From Propionicimonas sp. (GTDB lineage Bacteria; Actinomycetota; Actinomycetes; Propionibacteriales; Propionibacteriaceae), in contig JAVHXR010000151.1 in NCBI GenBank assembly GCA_031119515.1, positions 1 to 6,789 of the forward strand: a DNA stretch of 6,789 bases, written 5' to 3'. Within the stretch, counting starts at the first letter, position 1. Every line of letters begins with the position of its first letter. A model generated the notes under the pieces. The model saw nothing but the letters and a program-made list of their open reading frames with translations, made no database searches and was not told the DNA's origin. This document shows, one piece after another, positions 5,560-6,789 of this stretch. A program made the position numbers and the translations under genes.

Positions 5560-5565
5560 TAGAGT
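5560..5565 (+). promoter_or_regulatory. Possible -10 box (TAGAGT) for the ATPase gene
   Basis: TAGAGT, identical to the hexamer before the lipoprotein gene, lies 10 nt past the second hairpin and about 48 nt before the ATPase ATG. It would give a separate transcript beyond the tandem hairpins. The -35 region would fall inside the hairpin's 3' arm and has no TTGACA-like sequence. Confidence 0.4.
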
Positions 5566-5598
5566 GCCGTCACACCTCTCGCGAGGCGGGAGGACGAC

Positions 5599-5605
5599 AA
5601 GGGAG
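5599..5605 (+). promoter_or_regulatory. Ribosome binding site of the ABC ATPase gene
   Basis: AAGGGAG at 5599-5605 stands 7 nt before ATG 5613 and fixes that codon as the start. No other in-frame start nearby has a comparable site. Confidence 0.75.
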
Positions 5606-5612
5606 AACGTCC

Positions 5613-6789
<1,177 letters not shown>

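Overview
The window is very GC-rich and coding-dense. Codons end mostly in G or C, and two starts are GTG. Together with a methylmalonyl-CoA mutase that keeps its own MeaB chaperone next to it, this points to a high-GC actinobacterium. An O2-sensitive glycyl-radical enzyme makes a facultatively or strictly anaerobic propionic-acid lineage (Propionibacteriales) the best guess. This is inference from gene content only.

Layout. (1) 1-1526, plus strand: the 3' end of the methylmalonyl-CoA mutase large subunit (mutB), then meaB, its G-protein chaperone, coupled by a 4-nt overlap. (2) 1527-1639: a short convergent spacer made of a 25-nt tandem repeat. Its unit junctions are perfect 12-nt inverted repeats of each other, so it can fold into alternative hairpins. 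(3) 1640-4119, minus strand: a two-gene operon, yjjI (uncharacterised-family glycyl-radical enzyme) followed 5 nt later by yjjW (its radical-SAM activase). A 17-bp palindrome overlaps the yjjI start codon and contains a possible -10 box placed for a leaderless transcript. (4) 4120-4393: a divergent control region with a TAGAGT-type -10 box and a TTAC/GTAA dyad. (5) 4394-5461, plus strand: a BMP/PnrA-family lipoprotein, predicted to bind nucleosides. (6) 5462-5612: two strong consecutive hairpins, then a possible second promoter and a ribosome binding site. (7) 5613 to the window end: the tandem-domain ATPase of the same ABC importer, cut off by the window.

How the genes work together. mutB and meaB serve cobalamin-dependent succinyl-CoA/methylmalonyl-CoA interconversion; MeaB gates cofactor loading and guards the mutase. 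The lipoprotein and ATPase are the first genes of a nucleoside-type importer, whose permeases and perhaps salvage enzymes would lie beyond the right edge. Between them sits yjjI-yjjW, whose substrate is not established as far as I know. It is transcribed divergently from a nucleoside importer here. In Escherichia coli, as I recall, yjjI-yjjW is divergent from the deoxynucleoside-catabolic deoCABD operon. That parallel is the most interesting clue in the window and suggests a role in nucleoside or deoxyribose metabolism.
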